DNA from: DASUSH01 sp036375215
GTDB lineage: Bacteria > Actinomycetota > Thermoleophilia > Solirubrobacterales > 70-9
Assembly: GCA_036375215.1 (NCBI GenBank)
Contig: DASUSH010000068.1
Location: 1 to 23,431 of the forward strand
DNA length: 23,431 nt
Direction of reading: 5' to 3'
Shown: piece after piece, positions 22,107 to 23,431 of the stretch
How the letters are laid out: each line of letters begins with the position of its first letter
Numbering within the stretch: position 1 is the stretch's first letter
Notes under the pieces: model-generated
Told to the model about the DNA's origin: nothing
Seen by the model: the letters and a program-made list of their open reading frames with translations, nothing else
The model's database searches: none
Made by a program: the position numbers and the translations under genes

Positions 22107-22493
22107 ATGGGGCGCTGGGACAAGATGGAGAAGGCGGCGCGGGAGAACGGGTTCGTCGCCGACGACGAGGTCGTGCAGGCCTGCGGCGTCTCGATCGGCA
22201 CGACGATCCAGAACGCGGACGGCACCCACGACAAGGACATGCAGCGCCACGCGCTGATCGTGACCGACACCAAGATGCACGCGATCAGGATGGGCGCGGC
22301 TGGGTTCAAGTCGCTGAAGGAGCCGCTCTTCTCGCTGCCGCGCGAGGAGGTGGAGTTCGTGCGCGACGGCTCCACCCTGGTCTTCAACACCGTCGACCGC
22401 AGCAGGATCTGGTCGTTCGCGGCGTCGGCGTTCGGCCACAACTTCGACGGCGTCGCCGACGCGATGGTCGACCGCCGCGGCCGGGGCGCCTAG
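22107..22493 (+). CDS. Small hypothetical protein, possibly PH-like
   Basis: The 128-residue soluble protein is not one I recognise with certainty. The middle (RHALIVTDTKMHAIRMG, then EPLFSLPREEVEFVRDGSTLVFN) has the alternating strands and TDTK..HAI...LPREEV pattern seen in bacterial PH-like domains, which often bind membranes or proteins. The N-terminus is helical and charged. There is no signal peptide or membrane helix. It starts 23 bp after the glycosidase stop and may be read from its own TAGGTT site. It converges with the aldehyde dehydrogenase gene across a GC palindrome. Confidence 0.75.
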   Translation: MGRWDKMEKAARENGFVADDEVVQACGVSIGTTIQNADGTHDKDMQRHALIVTDTKMHAIRMGAAGFKSLKEPLFSLPREEVEFVRDGSTLVFNTVDRSRIWSFAASAFGHNFDGVADAMVDRRGRGA

Positions 22494-22529
22494 CCGATCG
22501 ATTCGAAGCCGTGCGCGATCTCCCGCCGG

Positions 22530-22545
22530 CGGGCGCGCGCGCCCG
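22530..22545. terminator. Perfect GC palindrome at a convergent junction
   Basis: CGGGCGCGCGCGCCCG is a perfect 16-nt palindrome between the + strand gene ending 22493 and the - strand gene ending 22576. A hairpin with a CGCG loop gives a 6-bp GC stem. There is no T tract, and the sequence is unrelated to the repeat at the other two junctions. Confidence 0.45.
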
Positions 22546-22575
22546 ACCCTCCTTGGCGAGCTGAATCGCCCCGGA

Positions 22576-23430
22576 TCAGTCGCGCTTGCCGCGGCCCCAG
22601 AACAGCCGGAGCGCCCGGCCGAGCAGGCGGGTCGTGCGCTCCTTGTAGGGGAACATGTGGATGTCGCGGTTCGGGCCCCAGCGGGTGACGAGCAGGGTCT
22701 GCGGCTTCGTGTACTTCTTGATCCCGTCGACGCCGTGGCGGCTGCCGACCCCCGAGGTCTTCCAGCCGCCCATCGGCAGCTCGAGCGCGACGTAGTTGAT
22801 CCCGGAGTCGTTGACGCAGACCGCGCCCGCCTCGATCCGCCTGGCGATCGACTCGCCCTTGTCGGTGTCCTTCGTGAACACCGAGGCCTGGAGCCCGTAG
22901 GGGGAGTCGTTGGCGAGGCGGACGGCCTCGTCGACGTCCGCGACCTTCATCACGGGGAGCGTCGGGCCGAAGGTCTCCTCGGTCATGCACTCCATGGTGT
23001 GGTCCACGTCGGCGATCACGGTCGGCTCGTAGAAGTCGCCCGGCCCGTCCCCACGCCGGCCGCCGGTGAGCACGCGAGCGCCCTTCTGCTCGGCGTCGCG
23101 GACGTGCGAGTCGATCAGGTCCATCTGCGGCGGCGAGGTGATCGCGCCCACGTCGACGACCGCGCGGTCGCCCGGCACGCCCTGCCGTAGCTCCGCGACC
23201 TTCTGCGCGACCTTCCCCACGAACTCGTCGTAGATCGGCTCCTCGACGTAGACGCGCTCGATCGAGATGCAGGTCTGCCCGCCGTTCTGCATCGAGTAGA
23301 AGACGGCCGAGTTGGCGGCGCGCTCGACGTTGGCGTCGGCGCAGACGATCATCGGATCCTTGCCGCCGAGCTCGAGGCCGACCGGTGTGAGCGTCTTCGC
23401 CGCCCGCTCGGCGACCTTGATCCCGATCTC
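22576..23430 (-). CDS. Aldehyde dehydrogenase, C-terminal part (5' end outside window)
   Basis: The protein belongs to the NAD(P)-dependent aldehyde dehydrogenase superfamily, which oxidises aldehydes to acids. The last 284 residues are visible and the frame stays open to the window edge. Landmarks are LELGGKDPM with the catalytic Glu region, and NGGQTCISIERVYV with the catalytic Cys (codon at 23269-23271). EETFGPTLPVMKV follows, and later a PMGGWKTSGVGSRHG block. The C-terminus runs about 40 residues past the usual end and is basic (KERTTRLLGRALRLFWGRGKRD). The substrate cannot be named; succinate-semialdehyde dehydrogenase-like enzymes are one possible group. An internal ATG at 23352 is not the true start, because conserved residues precede it. 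Confidence 0.93.
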   Translation of the reverse strand, partial: EIGIKVAERAAKTLTPVGLELGGKDPMIVCADANVERAANSAVFYSMQNGGQTCISIERVYVEEPIYDEFVGKVAQKVAELRQGVPGDRAVVDVGAITSPPQMDLIDSHVRDAEQKGARVLTGGRRGDGPGDFYEPTVIADVDHTMECMTEETFGPTLPVMKVADVDEAVRLANDSPYGLQASVFTKDTDKGESIARRIEAGAVCVNDSGINYVALELPMGGWKTSGVGSRHGVDGIKKYTKPQTLLVTRWGPNRDIHMFPYKERTTRLLGRALRLFWGRGKRD

Positions 23431-23431
23431 C

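Overview
The window is uniformly very GC-rich, and its genes start often at GTG or TTG. Many intergenic gaps are only a few bases. Gene content and style point to a high-GC actinobacterium, most likely class Thermoleophilia (Solirubrobacterales-like): a hemA-hemC-cobA/hemD run, Sec-exported RTX-repeat proteins, a thioredoxin-reductase-like flavoprotein without CxxC, and an actinobacterial-type GH15 enzyme. The lineage is an inference from gene style; there is no rRNA here to prove it.

Left part (1-6300, all + strand): the 3' part of hemA (glutamyl-tRNA reductase), hemC, and a cobA-hemD fusion form a tightly packed tetrapyrrole operon. A secreted RTX-type calcium-binding protein with its own promoter-like site follows. 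Next come a 23-codon upstream ORF, a SAM hydroxide adenosyltransferase (DUF62) and a biotin-protein ligase (birA), the last two linked by stop/start overlaps. A large superfamily II helicase faces them on the - strand (6344-8917).

Middle (9079-13313): a four-gene + strand run encodes a TlpA-like lipoprotein thioredoxin, a short NfeD protein, an SPFH/stomatin-like protein and a GalT-like nucleotidyltransferase. The GalT-like gene carries an in-frame low-complexity insert with a GGGGTC-A-GACCCC palindrome. Two unrecognised genes (12102-12602 - and 12618-13313 +) are divergent with only 15 bp between their start codons.

Right part (13399-23431): a 1262-residue secreted protein combines an HExxH metallopeptidase-like domain, a von Willebrand type D module and a probable beta-propeller-like C-terminus. 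It is followed by tRNA-Arg(CCT), a cysteine-poor TrxR-like flavoprotein on the - strand, a GH15 trehalase/glucoamylase, a secreted clan GH-A glycosidase with a small N-terminal cysteine domain, a small PH-like protein, and the 3' part of an aldehyde dehydrogenase (-).

Two structural themes cut across the genes. First, TAGnnT/TAnnnT hexamers lie 6-9 nt upstream of several start codons (and 8 nt upstream of the tRNA), the layout expected for leaderless or near-leaderless transcription. Second, an 18-nt sequence forming the left arm of a long hairpin occurs at two separate convergent gene junctions, suggesting a dispersed bidirectional terminator repeat. I found no CRISPR array, transposase, phage gene or recognisable defence system.
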